64,000 nt of DNA from Streptomyces sp. NBC_00582 (GCF_036345155.1 NZ_CP107772.1:4836001-4900000); one strand, 5' to 3'; counted from the stretch's first letter, positions 42,578 to 51,617 are shown. The notes: generated by a model from the letters alone, not told the origin. Numbers and translations: made by a program.

Positions 42578-43494
42578 GCCATTTCCAGGGACGCCTCGTC
42601 GGCGTCCCGGTCGGAGGAGTGCAGAGACGTTTCCGCGCTGCGCGGCGCCGGCAGGGAGGGCAGCGTCCGCTGCCCCGCCGAACCGGCGGCGTGGTACTGC
42701 TCCACCGCCGCGCCGGCCAGTTCGGCGGCCTGGGCCGCACGCTCGGCCGCCGCGGTGGCACGTGCCACCACCGCAACGGGAACCATCCGCTGGGGAACCG
42801 CGCGCAGCCGGTTGTCCCGCAGCTTGTGCGAGAAGAGCTGGCGGAGGTTGGCCACCCCGTCGGGCAGGGCGTTCAGCTTCACCTCACCGCCGCGCACCCG
42901 GTACTCGATGGGCACCTCCAGGCAGCGGAAACCGGCGCGGGTCGCCGCGTTCTTGATCTCCTGGGAGAAGGCCATGCCCGGGGAGCGGACGTCGATCGCC
43001 TTCCACACATGCCGCTGGAAGATCCACATACCGGACTGCGAGTCGCGCAGGCCGTTGCGGAAGAGGGCCCGGCTGAGCGCGCTGAGCGCGTGGTTGGCGA
43101 CCGTGTGGGACGGCTTCATGGCGTGCCGGTTCTCGAGGCCGAGCCGGTTCGTGGTCATGAACTCCACGCGGCGCGCCTCCAGGATGTGCAGCAGGTGCGG
43201 CAGCGCGTCGAAGGGGTACGTGCAGTCGGCGTCCCCGGTGGCGATGACCTCGCCGGTCGCCGCGTCGAAACCCGCCTGGTAGGCGTTTCCGTACCCGCGG
43301 TCGGGCTGGGACACCACGACGGCGCCGAGCGAGCGGGCGACGTCGGCGGTGTCGTCGGTCGACGCGTTGTCGACCACGATCACTTCGAGGCTCCAGCCCG
43401 CGGCGGCGAGTTCCTCTCGCGGGACGGAGGCCATGACCGTGGGCAGGTTCTCGGCCTCGTTCAGGGCAGGGATGACTATGGACAAAGACTTCAT
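42574..43494 (-). CDS. family 2 glycosyltransferase, first gene of the exopolysaccharide operon
   Basis: The 306-residue protein starts MKSLSIVIPALNEAENLPTV and has VIVVDNASTDDTADVARSLG, the metal-binding GEVIATGDADCTYPFDALP, and the catalytic region RDSQSGMWIFQRHVW. This is the dolichol-phosphate-mannose/undecaprenyl-phosphate-sugar synthase type of GT2, without C-terminal membrane helices. It may make the first lipid-linked sugar. ATG 43494 has GGGGGGAG upstream; the 39 codons before it are not conserved-looking. The C-terminal 70 residues are Ala-rich and low complexity. Confidence 0.85.
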   Translation of the reverse strand: MKSLSIVIPALNEAENLPTVMASVPREELAAAGWSLEVIVVDNASTDDTADVARSLGAVVVSQPDRGYGNAYQAGFDAATGEVIATGDADCTYPFDALPHLLHILEARRVEFMTTNRLGLENRHAMKPSHTVANHALSALSRALFRNGLRDSQSGMWIFQRHVWKAIDVRSPGMAFSQEIKNAATRAGFRCLEVPIEYRVRGGEVKLNALPDGVANLRQLFSHKLRDNRLRAVPQRMVPVAVVARATAAAERAAQAAELAGAAVEQYHAAGSAGQRTLPSLPAPRSAETSLHSSDRDADEASLEMA

Positions 43495-43936
43495 GGAGCT
43501 CCCCCCAGGAGCAGACCCAGTGCTCACGGACGCCGCTGCCGCGGGGGACCTCGTCGTCCGATCCTCACAGCACCGCGACCCGTGCCCGTCGCAGGGTCGC
43601 ATGACACCCAAGGCGGCAGGCGGATTCGGCCGAAAACGACCCCACCACAGCTGATGCGCCTTTCAACTATTGACGGACTTTACCCTAGCTCCACACATAT
43701 TCTTTACGAGTACCCGTAACTCGATCTTTACGCAGACCACACAAGCAAACGGGACAAAGGCACCCCAAGAAGATCATCTCGCCCTCCGAGCCCGCCCGCT
43801 TCACCCCGCCCCTGCCGCGAAATCCAGTCACCTCGGGCGCTGGTTCGTTTTGCAACTGAGACCGAGAGGTCGGGGAGCAGAACCCGACCGGAGCCGTGAC
43901 CGGGGCCGTGTCAGCCCCGTCCCGTACTGTGCCGGC
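43495..43936. promoter_or_regulatory. AT-rich upstream region of the exopolysaccharide operon
   Basis: This 442-bp divergent interval is markedly AT-rich for the genome between about 43655 and 43760 (ACTATTGACGGACTTTACCC, then CACATATTCTTTACGAGTAC). It should contain the promoter for the whole eight-gene operon and perhaps one for the HNH gene. I see no palindrome strong enough to name. The open frame 43670-43936 is not supported as coding. Confidence 0.45.
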
Positions 43937-45142
43937 ATGGCCCTGACGGACATCACCCGCCACGAGGTCGAGAAGGCGATCGCCGAGTGCGACCGGCTCG
44001 GCCGCGATGCCTTTCTCCGGCGCCACGGGTTCCGGCGTGCCCGCCGCTACCTGCTGTCGTACGAGGGCAGGTCCTACGACTCGAAGGCGATCGTCGGCGC
44101 CGCCCACGGCTTCCTGCCCGGTCAGCGGCCGCTGGCGGCGAGCGACTTCTCCGGCGGCGCGGCGCATGCCGCCGGACTGCTGAGGAGCCTCGGTTTCGAC
44201 CTGGCGGACGAGGACGGAGTGGCCGCGCCCAGCCCCGACGACCTCGTCCACCGCGTCACTCATCTGAAGGTGAACCGTTCCTCCGGGCACCCCGCCCTGT
44301 ACCAGCCCATCGCCCTGCTGTGGGCCATGGGCCGAGCCCTGCGCGGCGAGCCCCGACTGCTTCCCTGGACCGAGACCGAGGAGGCCCTCAAGACCCTCCT
44401 GGAACGACACGGCATGAGAGGCGAGCGGCCCCGCCCCGACTATCCGGTCGCCTCGCTCCACCGCGTCGGGGTCTGGACCCTGCGGGACCACACGCAGCCC
44501 GTGCCCACCGCGCACGGTGACACCGAGGTGCGCCGCTGGTTCGCCGCCAACCGACCGCTCGGGGGCCTGGCCGAGCCCCTGCACGACGTGCTCCGAGACT
44601 CCGGGGTGACCCGCCTCGCCGTGATCGACGCCCTGGTCGACACGTACTTCGACGGCCTCGACAGCACCCCGCTGCTCGCCGACGTCGGTCTGGCCGACAT
44701 CGAGTCGACCGGCCTCCCCGAAACACCCGGGAGCGAGCCGGAGCCGTGGCTCATCACGGCGGCCGAGTACGAGCGGGGCTGCCGGCTGATCGAGCAGCGG
44801 GAGGCCGAAACGCGCGGGGGACGCGTCCCCCGCACCACGCTCGCTCCCCGGCGCTCACGCGCCGCCCGCCATCTCGTCCTGCGCCGCAGCAACGGGCGCT
44901 GCGAGAACCCGCAGTGCGCGGGCCAGCCCGCCGATGTGACCGACCGGAACCACCCGATACTCGAGGTCGACCATGTGAGGGACCTCGCCGGCGGCGGCCG
45001 TGATCACCCCGGCCAGATGGTGGCGCTCTGCCCGAACTGCCATGCCGTGAAGACCCGGGGAAGCACCCGCGAGGCCCTGCGCGAGATCCTGCTCCGCGTC
45101 GCGGCGGAGCGGCACGACGCGATGCGGGACAGGAGCCGCTGA
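43937..45142 (+). CDS. ScoMcrA-like, probably DNA-phosphorothioate-dependent HNH restriction enzyme
   Basis: The 401-residue protein has three parts. An N-terminal head (residues 1-90) has VEKAIAECDRLGRDAFLRRH, then GRSYDSKAIVGAAHGFLPGQ, as in the ScoMcrA head. A sulfur-binding-domain-like part (about 95-190) has ALYQPIALLWAMGRALRG, then RPDYPVASLHRVGVWTL. A C-terminal HNH nuclease has Cys322/Cys327 (CENPQC), LEVDHVRDLAGGG and CPNCHAVK (about 366-370). Enzymes of this type cleave foreign DNA carrying phosphorothioate linkages. No dnd modification genes lie in the window, as expected for a modification-dependent (type IV) enzyme. The SRA domain of SCO4631 is absent. Confidence 0.8.
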   Translation: MALTDITRHEVEKAIAECDRLGRDAFLRRHGFRRARRYLLSYEGRSYDSKAIVGAAHGFLPGQRPLAASDFSGGAAHAAGLLRSLGFDLADEDGVAAPSPDDLVHRVTHLKVNRSSGHPALYQPIALLWAMGRALRGEPRLLPWTETEEALKTLLERHGMRGERPRPDYPVASLHRVGVWTLRDHTQPVPTAHGDTEVRRWFAANRPLGGLAEPLHDVLRDSGVTRLAVIDALVDTYFDGLDSTPLLADVGLADIESTGLPETPGSEPEPWLITAAEYERGCRLIEQREAETRGGRVPRTTLAPRRSRAARHLVLRRSNGRCENPQCAGQPADVTDRNHPILEVDHVRDLAGGGRDHPGQMVALCPNCHAVKTRGSTREALREILLRVAAERHDAMRDRSR

Positions 45143-45154
45143 CCGGGGAAACCG

Positions 45155-46570
45155 TCAGGCCCGCAGGTGGCGCAGCGCTCGGGCCGCCGCGTGGGCGCCG
45201 CACATTCCGTGGGCGCCGGGGCCCGGCGGCGTGGCCGCCGAGCACAGGTAGTGGCCGGGCAGTCCGGTGTCGTAGGGCTGGAGGGTGAGGCGCGGGCCGG
45301 CGATCAGCTGAGGGATGTCCTTGGCGCCGGTCATGATGTTGCCGCCGACGTAGTTCGGGTTGTGCGCGGCGAATCCGGACGGGGTGCGGACGGCGGTGCC
45401 GATGATCCGGTCCCGGAATCCCGGGGCGAACCGCTCGATCTGGGCGGTGATCGCCTCGGTGGCGTCGCCCGAGTAGCCGTGCGGGACGTGGGCGTACGTC
45501 CACACCGGGTGCACGTCGCCGACCGAGCGTGCGGGGTCGGCCAGATACTGCTGTCCGACCAGGACGAAGGGCCGCTCGGGCATCCGCCCGGCGTGGATCT
45601 CCCGCTCGCCGGCGGCGATCTCGGCGAACGTCCCGCCGACGTGGACGGTGCCGGCCCGCCGCGCCGCCCCGGCGGTCCAGGGGACTCCGCCCTCGACGGC
45701 GAAATCGACCTTGAACGCCCCGGGGCCGTAGCGGAAGCGGCGGTAGGCCCGCGCGACGCGCGGAGGCAGCCGGTCGCCCAGGATGTCCGCCAGCGCCGTG
45801 GGCGTCACGTCCCAGACGGTCACGTCGGTGGGCTCCAGGTCCGAGGCCGACCGCACCCGCACACCGGTCTCGATCTTCCCTCCCAGGTCGAGCAGCAGGG
45901 CCCCCAGGGCGTCGGCGATGCGCCGCGATCCCCCTTCCGCGACCGCCCAGCCGTGCCGGTGCCCGGCGGTGACGATCCCGAGCCCGATGCTCGCACTGAG
46001 CGGACGGTCAAGGGGGTGGAAGGCGTGCGCGGCGATCCCGCCCCACAGGGCCCGGGCCTCCTCGGACGCGAAGGCCTTCGCCAGCAGCGACGCCGGGGCC
46101 AGCGCGGGGACGCCGAAGCGGGCCAGGCGTACGGGGTGGCGCGGGATGCGCAGCAGCGGGCCGAGGATGTCGTCGCTCAGGGTGTCGTACGACGCCGTCG
46201 GGCCCTCGAAGAGGCGACGCCAGCGTCGGCCGTCGGCACCGAGGCCGGTGGCGGTCTCGGTGACGGAGCGGTGCAGCACCCCCGCCGTGCCGCCGTCGAG
46301 CGGGTGGACGCAGTCGATCTCCGGCAGCGTCCACTTCAGCCCGTGGCGTTCCAGGCCGAGGCCCCGCAGGAACGGCGACCCGACCGCCATCGGGTGGATG
46401 GCGGAGCAGTGGTCGTGCAGCAGTCCGGGAAGGATCGCCTCACCGGAGCGCGTGCCGCCGCCGATCTCGTCCGCGGCCTCCAGCACCGTGACCTGTACGC
46501 CGGCCCGGGCCAGGGCGACGGCGGCGGCGAGGCCGTTGGGGCCGGCACCGACGACGGCCGCTGTGCTCAT
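45155..46570 (-). CDS. phytoene-desaturase-like FAD/NAD(P) oxidoreductase
   Basis: The 471-residue protein starts STAAVVGAGPNGLAAAVALA, the dinucleotide-binding motif, then VTVLEAADEIGGGTRS. The C-terminus has LPGHYLCSAATPPGPGAHGMCGAHAA, the FAD-covering motif of the phytoene dehydrogenase/COG1233 family. No carotenoid genes are nearby. ATG 46570 overlaps the DUF3556 stop (ATGA), so it is the third gene of an operon with an acyl-CoA ligase. It probably acts on a lipid or isoprenoid made by that operon. Confidence 0.85.
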   Translation of the reverse strand: MSTAAVVGAGPNGLAAAVALARAGVQVTVLEAADEIGGGTRSGEAILPGLLHDHCSAIHPMAVGSPFLRGLGLERHGLKWTLPEIDCVHPLDGGTAGVLHRSVTETATGLGADGRRWRRLFEGPTASYDTLSDDILGPLLRIPRHPVRLARFGVPALAPASLLAKAFASEEARALWGGIAAHAFHPLDRPLSASIGLGIVTAGHRHGWAVAEGGSRRIADALGALLLDLGGKIETGVRVRSASDLEPTDVTVWDVTPTALADILGDRLPPRVARAYRRFRYGPGAFKVDFAVEGGVPWTAGAARRAGTVHVGGTFAEIAAGEREIHAGRMPERPFVLVGQQYLADPARSVGDVHPVWTYAHVPHGYSGDATEAITAQIERFAPGFRDRIIGTAVRTPSGFAAHNPNYVGGNIMTGAKDIPQLIAGPRLTLQPYDTGLPGHYLCSAATPPGPGAHGMCGAHAAARALRHLRA

Positions 46571-48387
46571 GGTGTCCTGCTCTCCGCCCTCTCCGCCCTC
46601 TCGGGCGTCCCGGGCTCCTCGCGCTGGTCGTGTTCCATGGTCCAGGTGACGTCCAGCGGGATGGGCCCGTTGGGCAGCCACGGCTGCTCCTCGACCGCGT
46701 CGGCGACCTTCCACGTACCCCGCTCGATCACCCCGAGCGCGGCGTCGATCACCTGGTAGTGCTGAACGGCGCGGTGGATGGGCTGCGACTCCACCCAGAC
46801 GACGATCCACTCGCCCGGGGCGAACCCGACCCGGCTCTGCACGGCGTCGATCAGGTCGATGTGGTGCAGGTGGCCGTCGCCGAAGTTGAAGCCGATCAGC
46901 GAGTTGCAGCCGAACTCCGCCTCCCGCACGGTGCGTCGGTCCAGGTCGGGGACGTTCTTCAGCAGCACCGAGAACAGGCCGCGGCCCTGGCTGTGCATCG
47001 ACCGCCAGGCGATCGTCTGCTGCATGGTGATCTCGGCGACCGCCGGCGGGTAGCCCATCGCCTGGAGCTGGTCGACCTGGTTCTTCGTCGGACGGTGGGG
47101 CAGCGAGTTCAGCTTCTCCTCCGCGCCCGGCGCGAAGACCCACAGCGCGGAGGCCCAGTTGCCCGCGTACTGCCGCATCGAGGGCAGGAAGGACACCAGG
47201 TCGGGGCGCAGGTTTCCGAGCACGGGGAAGAACACCAGACCTGCGGCGATCACGACGGCCAGCCATGGGGAGGACATGGCGCCGACGCCGTACCCGTCCC
47301 AGGCCGGGAAGCCGAGGAAGAGGAAGACCGCGAGGTAGGCGAACAGCAGGTTCCACTCCAGGGGCACGGCCAGCGGGAACGTCGAGGTGATGAAGACGTG
47401 GAAGACGACCATCAGCACCACGCCGGCGAGCGTGAGCCGGCGGTCCGTGGAGAACAGCAGCACCAACGGAGCGACGATCTCGACGGTGGAGCCGCCCACG
47501 TGCGCCATGAGGCTCGCGACCCTCGACGGACGGATGTCACGCGGGAAGTCCCGGTAGTGCAGCCGTTTGACCCACCTGGACGGAACGCACGGGCTGTTGG
47601 AGACCATCGGCGCGACGACATGGGTGAAGTGCAGCCCGAACTTCGACACCCCGGCGCCGATCCAGACCACGCAGATCAGCAGCTTCGCCGCGACGATCAT
47701 GTCGGTGAACGGCAGGACGGCGAAGAACACCAGCGCGGGCAGGTACTGCTCGCCGCGCGCGGCCAGGAAGACCGTCTTGTCCCGCAGGCCGTTCAGCACG
47801 TACAGGGCGATCGGCGCGATGAGCAGGGCCGGGCGCACCAGCCCGGAGGTGTTGTCGGGCAGCGCCTCGGCGAGTGACCCGGTCGGCTCTCCGGGCAGGG
47901 CGATCGCCGACAGCAGGGACGCCAGGAAGGCAAGGTAGAGCAGTACGTCGCCCCCCGTACGGCGGTCCCCGGACGTGAACGGCACCCGCTTCCACGGCCG
48001 CAGCCGGATGGTGCCCGGACGCGCCCAGAACAGGATCCCGCCGGTCATCGGCTTGAACTTGCCGGCGATCGGGCCCCACGACCCGGCCACCCCGAGCGCT
48101 TCGAGGAAGACCGTCCACAGGACCAGCTTCTGGTAGACGACCGGCTGGTCCCACCAGCGGGTGACCTCCCAGAACGGGCCGACCCCCGAGGCCCAGGTCG
48201 TCAGGGCGGTCCCCGCGAGGACGTAGAGGAAGAGGACCTTGACCACGTACGTCACGGGAATCACCTTCGGCGAGCCGAAGCCGTATTCCACCCAGTGCAG
48301 CGCGAGTGTTCTCAGGCGTTCCTGAAGAGGCTTCTCCAGGAATGTCTCTTGATCGACGGGCGGGAAGTCACCGGTCTTGAACCCCAT
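46567..48387 (-). CDS. DUF3556 membrane protein
   Basis: The 606-residue protein starts MGFKTGDFPPVDQETFLEKP and has around ten transmembrane helices between residues 50 and 420. The soluble C-terminal part (HRPTKNQVDQLQAMGYPPAV, then IGFNFGDGHLHHIDLIDAVQ and FAPGEWIVVWVESQPIHRAV) is the DUF3556 signature I know from mycobacteria. GAAAGG upstream supports ATG 48387 over 48423. It lies between the acyl-CoA ligase and the oxidoreductase. A role in modifying or moving a membrane lipid fits the setting but is not demonstrated. Confidence 0.82.
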   Translation of the reverse strand: MGFKTGDFPPVDQETFLEKPLQERLRTLALHWVEYGFGSPKVIPVTYVVKVLFLYVLAGTALTTWASGVGPFWEVTRWWDQPVVYQKLVLWTVFLEALGVAGSWGPIAGKFKPMTGGILFWARPGTIRLRPWKRVPFTSGDRRTGGDVLLYLAFLASLLSAIALPGEPTGSLAEALPDNTSGLVRPALLIAPIALYVLNGLRDKTVFLAARGEQYLPALVFFAVLPFTDMIVAAKLLICVVWIGAGVSKFGLHFTHVVAPMVSNSPCVPSRWVKRLHYRDFPRDIRPSRVASLMAHVGGSTVEIVAPLVLLFSTDRRLTLAGVVLMVVFHVFITSTFPLAVPLEWNLLFAYLAVFLFLGFPAWDGYGVGAMSSPWLAVVIAAGLVFFPVLGNLRPDLVSFLPSMRQYAGNWASALWVFAPGAEEKLNSLPHRPTKNQVDQLQAMGYPPAVAEITMQQTIAWRSMHSQGRGLFSVLLKNVPDLDRRTVREAEFGCNSLIGFNFGDGHLHHIDLIDAVQSRVGFAPGEWIVVWVESQPIHRAVQHYQVIDAALGVIERGTWKVADAVEEQPWLPNGPIPLDVTWTMEHDQREEPGTPERAERAESRTP

Positions 48388-48470
48388 TGCACGGCCTTTC
48401 TTCACAACGGTTTTCGAGCGCACCGAACCGCACCCGAAAATGATGGGGGAGAAATTTCCGGAGAAATTCC

Positions 48471-49913
48471 TTATGCGCGAAGGCGCCGTTTGTCGATCTT
48501 TCCCACCGGATTCCTCGGCAGGGCATCGGTGAGGGACACCGTCACCGGCACCTTGACGCGGGCCAGCGAGCCGCGGCAGTGCTCGATGAGCTCGTCGGCG
48601 GTGACCTCCGCACCCGGCAGAGGTACGACGTGCGCGACCGGGACCTCGCCGAGGACCGGATCGGCCGCACCGACCACCGCCGCCTCCAGTACCGCCGGGT
48701 GGGAGTGCAGGACGTTCTCGATCTCCTTGGGGTAGATGTTCTCCCCGCCTCGGATGATCAGGTCCTTGATCCGGTCGACCAGGACGAGGTAGCCGTCGGC
48801 GTCGAAGCGCCCGACGTCACCGGTGTGCAGCCAGCCGTCGACGACGGTCCTGGCCGTCTCGTCCGGCAGCCCGAGGTAGCCGCGCATGACGTTCGGGCCG
48901 CGGACCACCACTTCACCGGCCGATCCGTCGTCGAGCAGGTTGCCCTCGCCGTCCATCACGGCGACGGTCTGGCCGGGCAGCGGGAGCCCCACCGTGCCGG
49001 GCTTGCGCGGCCCGCCGGGCGGGTTGAGCGTCGAGGCACAGGTGCCCTCGGACAGGCCGTAGCCCTCGACGACCGGCACGCCGAACCGGTCCTCGAACCG
49101 GGCGATCAGCTCGGCGGGCATCGGCGCGGCCCCGCAGATCACCCGGCGCAGCGACGAGGTGTCCGGCCGCACCTCCGCGGGCAGCGCCACCAGCATCGCG
49201 TAGATCGCCGGCACCGCCGAGAAGTAGGTCGGCCGGACCCTTTCGACCGAGGCGAAGAAGGTCGACGCGCTGAACCGGCCCGCGACCGTGGCGCGCCCTC
49301 CCGCCAGCAGCGGCGACAGCACGCTCACCACGATGCCGTTGACGTGGAACAGGGGCAGGACCAGCAGACTGTGGTCGCTCTCGTCCAGGCCGAGGCCGTC
49401 GATGATCATCCGGCACATGGCGGCGACGTTGGCGTGGTCGAGCATCACGCCCTTCGGACGTCCCGTGGTGCCGCTCGTGTAGATGATCAGAGCGAGGGAG
49501 TCGGGGGCGGGGGCGGAGGCGGCGGGGGTGTCCCGCCCGGCGCCCGACGGCTCCGCCAGGGCGGCCAGGTCCAGTGTCCCGAGGGCGTGCGCACCCTCGG
49601 CGATCACCACCGTCGCCCCGGAGTCCTCGATCTGATGGCGGGCCTCCGCGTCGGTGAGCCCGGGATTCACCGGGGTGACGGCGGCCCCCAGCCGCCACGC
49701 CGCGAACATGATGACGACGAGTTCCAGGCGATTCGGCAGAATCACCGCGACCACATTCCCCGCGCCTATTCCATGGCCACGCAGAGCAGCCGCCGCGTTC
49801 CTGACGCGCACCAGGAAATCCTGGTTGTCGAGCTGCCCGTGATCGTCCTCGATACAGGGCCCCTCGGGATTCCGGGCGGCCCGGGCATCCGGCAATTCAG
49901 AGATGTGCAGCAC
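48471..49913 (-). CDS. acyl-CoA synthetase (class I adenylate-forming enzyme)
   Basis: The 480-residue protein has all ANL motifs: SLALIIYTSGTTGRPKGVML (A3, about residue 145), EGYGLSEGTC (A5), WLHTGDVGRFDADGYLVLVD (A7), RIKDLIIRGGENIYPKEIE (A8) and LPRNPVGKIDKRRL with the catalytic Lys near the C-terminus. It adenylates a carboxylate and transfers it to CoA. It is the first gene of the operon with DUF3556 and the oxidoreductase and divergent from a PucR regulator. Substrate is unknown, though a fatty acid is likely from the neighbours. Confidence 0.9.
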   Translation of the reverse strand: MLHISELPDARAARNPEGPCIEDDHGQLDNQDFLVRVRNAAAALRGHGIGAGNVVAVILPNRLELVVIMFAAWRLGAAVTPVNPGLTDAEARHQIEDSGATVVIAEGAHALGTLDLAALAEPSGAGRDTPAASAPAPDSLALIIYTSGTTGRPKGVMLDHANVAAMCRMIIDGLGLDESDHSLLVLPLFHVNGIVVSVLSPLLAGGRATVAGRFSASTFFASVERVRPTYFSAVPAIYAMLVALPAEVRPDTSSLRRVICGAAPMPAELIARFEDRFGVPVVEGYGLSEGTCASTLNPPGGPRKPGTVGLPLPGQTVAVMDGEGNLLDDGSAGEVVVRGPNVMRGYLGLPDETARTVVDGWLHTGDVGRFDADGYLVLVDRIKDLIIRGGENIYPKEIENVLHSHPAVLEAAVVGAADPVLGEVPVAHVVPLPGAEVTADELIEHCRGSLARVKVPVTVSLTDALPRNPVGKIDKRRLRA

Positions 49914-50019
49914 GTTTCCTCACCATCGAGTCGCGCCGTGAACGAAGGCAGTGAGGAAAAGGTAGGGAGGGCCCGTCCGGGCAGACCATGGGCCCGCGTC
50001 CCAGCGCGCGGCCGAGGCT

Positions 50020-50036
50020 TTGTGCCGCCGGCACAA
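50020..50036. promoter_or_regulatory. palindrome in the ligase/PucR divergent promoter
   Basis: TTGTGCCG-C-CGGCACAA is a perfect 8-bp inverted repeat around one base, 35 bp before the PucR ATG at 50072 and 106 bp from the ligase start. It is a good candidate for the binding site of the adjacent regulator. Confidence 0.6.
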
Positions 50037-50071
50037 CCTTCCCGAAGGGAATCGTTGGGTACCGTCCCGGT

Positions 50072-51316
50072 ATGAGCGCCCATGTCGACGAGGTCGTGCG
50101 GGAGGCCGCCAAGGGCATCCAGGCGGAGCTGGAGCACCTGACCGCGGAGATGACGGCGATGTTCGTCGACGTCATCCCCGAGTTCCGTCACGACGACGCC
50201 GTACGACGGCTCATGGTCGCCAGCACCTCCTCGAACCTGGCGGCCATCGTCGACATGCTGGCGCTGAACATCTCCCTCGACGACATCACCGTGCCGCCGG
50301 CCGCGGCCGAGTACGCCCGCCGGTTCGCCCAGCACGACCTGTCCCTGGAGGCGCTGCTGCGGGCCTACCGCCTCGGCGAGCACATGTTCGTGCAGTGGGC
50401 CATGACCACCCTGCGGGACCTCGACCTGCCCACGGACGAGGCACTCGCCGCCATGAGCCGCATCGCGCTCCTGACGAACAGCTACATAGACCAGGTCATC
50501 GAGCGCCTCATCGACATCTACGGGAACGAACGCCGACGCTGGGACGCCCGCACCGACGCGGCCCGGGCCGCCCAGGTCCGGGCCGTGCTGGACACCGAGG
50601 GACTCGACCTCGCCTCGGCCGAGAAGATGCTGTCGACGTCGCTGCGCGGCTGGCACCTCGCCGCCATCGTCTGGGCCGGCCCGGGACCCGCCGACCAGGT
50701 CACGGCCCGGCTCCGCGCGGGCGCGGCACTGCTCGCGGCGGCGACCGGAAAGGCGCTGCTGACGATCTCCGCCGACGAGCAGACCTCCTGGGTGTGGATC
50801 TCCTCCACCGGGAGACCGGACCCCGACGTCGACCTGCTCGAACGCGGACTGCGCGACCACCCCGCGCTCCGCATCGCCCTCGGTGAACCGTCGTCCGGCC
50901 TGGACGGCTTCCGGCAGACGTTCCGTGACGCGCAGCGCGCCCGCGACGTCGCCGCCACCGGGGCCGACCCCGACCGCGCGCTGATCCTCCACTCCCGGGT
51001 CGCACTGGCCGGCCTCCTCGTCGACCACCTCACCGACGTCAGAGCCTGGGCCGGACGCGTCCTCGGCGACCTCATGCGCGACGACGAGGCCACGGTCCGC
51101 CTGCGCGAGACCGTGCAGGTCTTCCTCAACGCACGGGGCAGCTTCACCGACGCCGCCGCCCGCCTGCACGTCCACAAGAACACGGTGCACTACCGCGTCC
51201 GCAAGGCCGAGGAACTCCTCGGCCACCCCCTCACCGAGAACCGCCTGGACATCGAGGTGGCCCTGCTGACCTGCGCCCAGCTCGGCCTCAAACACCCGGA
51301 CACCTCCACGAGCTGA
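50072..51316 (+). CDS. PucR/CdaR-type transcriptional regulator
   Basis: The 414-residue protein has an N-terminal RsbRD-like sensor region (HVDEVVREAAKGIQAELEHL, then SLEALLRAYRLGEHMFVQWA) and a GGDEF-like middle (about 195-290; degenerate). The C-terminal PucR helix-turn-helix is TDAAARLHVHKNTVHYRVRK (about residues 365-390), then LLGHPLTENRLDIEVALL. ATG 50072 is preferred; GTG/ATG codons further upstream overlap the palindrome. It is divergent from the acyl-CoA ligase operon and probably controls it in response to a metabolite. Confidence 0.85.
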   Translation: MSAHVDEVVREAAKGIQAELEHLTAEMTAMFVDVIPEFRHDDAVRRLMVASTSSNLAAIVDMLALNISLDDITVPPAAAEYARRFAQHDLSLEALLRAYRLGEHMFVQWAMTTLRDLDLPTDEALAAMSRIALLTNSYIDQVIERLIDIYGNERRRWDARTDAARAAQVRAVLDTEGLDLASAEKMLSTSLRGWHLAAIVWAGPGPADQVTARLRAGAALLAAATGKALLTISADEQTSWVWISSTGRPDPDVDLLERGLRDHPALRIALGEPSSGLDGFRQTFRDAQRARDVAATGADPDRALILHSRVALAGLLVDHLTDVRAWAGRVLGDLMRDDEATVRLRETVQVFLNARGSFTDAAARLHVHKNTVHYRVRKAEELLGHPLTENRLDIEVALLTCAQLGLKHPDTSTS

Positions 51317-51512
51317 CCGCCGCTCAGCACCCCGACACGGAAAACCGATCGAAGAACCGCACACCATGGCCGCGCACCGACTCGCCCGACGGTTCAGCGT
51401 GCCGAGCTGCACGCGCTGAACATCCCCCTGCGGCAACTGACGGCCGCCACCGGTCCTCGGGACGCGATGCACAGCAGGGCCTGGCGGACTCACCTGAGGA
51501 AGGAAATAACAA
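51317..51512. other. 196-bp gap left of the island
   Basis: This gap lies between the PucR gene and the tRNA-type terminator. I see no gene or repeat in it. Confidence 0.5.
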
Positions 51513-51545
51513 AAGACCAGGTCACGGGCTACATAGCCTGGTCTT
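51513..51545 (-). terminator. tRNA-type terminator left of the island
   Basis: AAGACCAGG and CCTGGTCTT pair as 9-bp arms with a 15-nt loop. Read leftward, the hairpin is followed by TTTTGTTATTT, a proper U-rich tract. It lies immediately downstream of the tRNA-Thr fragment, so it is the original terminator of that tRNA. Confidence 0.85.
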
Positions 51546-51550
51546 CAGTG

Positions 51551-51593
51551 GAGCCGCCTTCGGGATTCGAACCCGAGACCTACGCATCACGAG
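51551..51593 (-). tRNA. 3' half of tRNA-Thr(CGT): left attachment-site remnant
   Basis: On the minus strand this reads CTCGTGATGCGTAGGTCTCG, then GGTTCGAATCCCGAAGGCGG and CTC. It contains the anticodon loop from C32, the 3' side of the anticodon stem, the T-arm TCGGGTTCGAATCCCGA and acceptor strand AGGCGGC. The loop reads CTCGTGA, so the anticodon would be CGT. The 5' half is missing, so it is not functional. It is the displaced 3' end left when an element inserted into the tRNA, and one end of a 43-bp repeat pair. Confidence 0.85.
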
Positions 51594-51617
51594 GCCGTGA
51601 GGGATCGTCCTGCCGGA

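Noticed and set aside
43670..43936. An 89-codon N-terminal extension of the HNH enzyme
   Set aside because: It runs through the AT-rich promoter region; the conserved head domain begins at ATG 43937.
51551..51593. An intact tRNA-Thr gene
   Set aside because: Only the 3' half from the anticodon loop is present; no D-arm or 5' acceptor strand follows on the minus strand. The same holds at 62453-62495.
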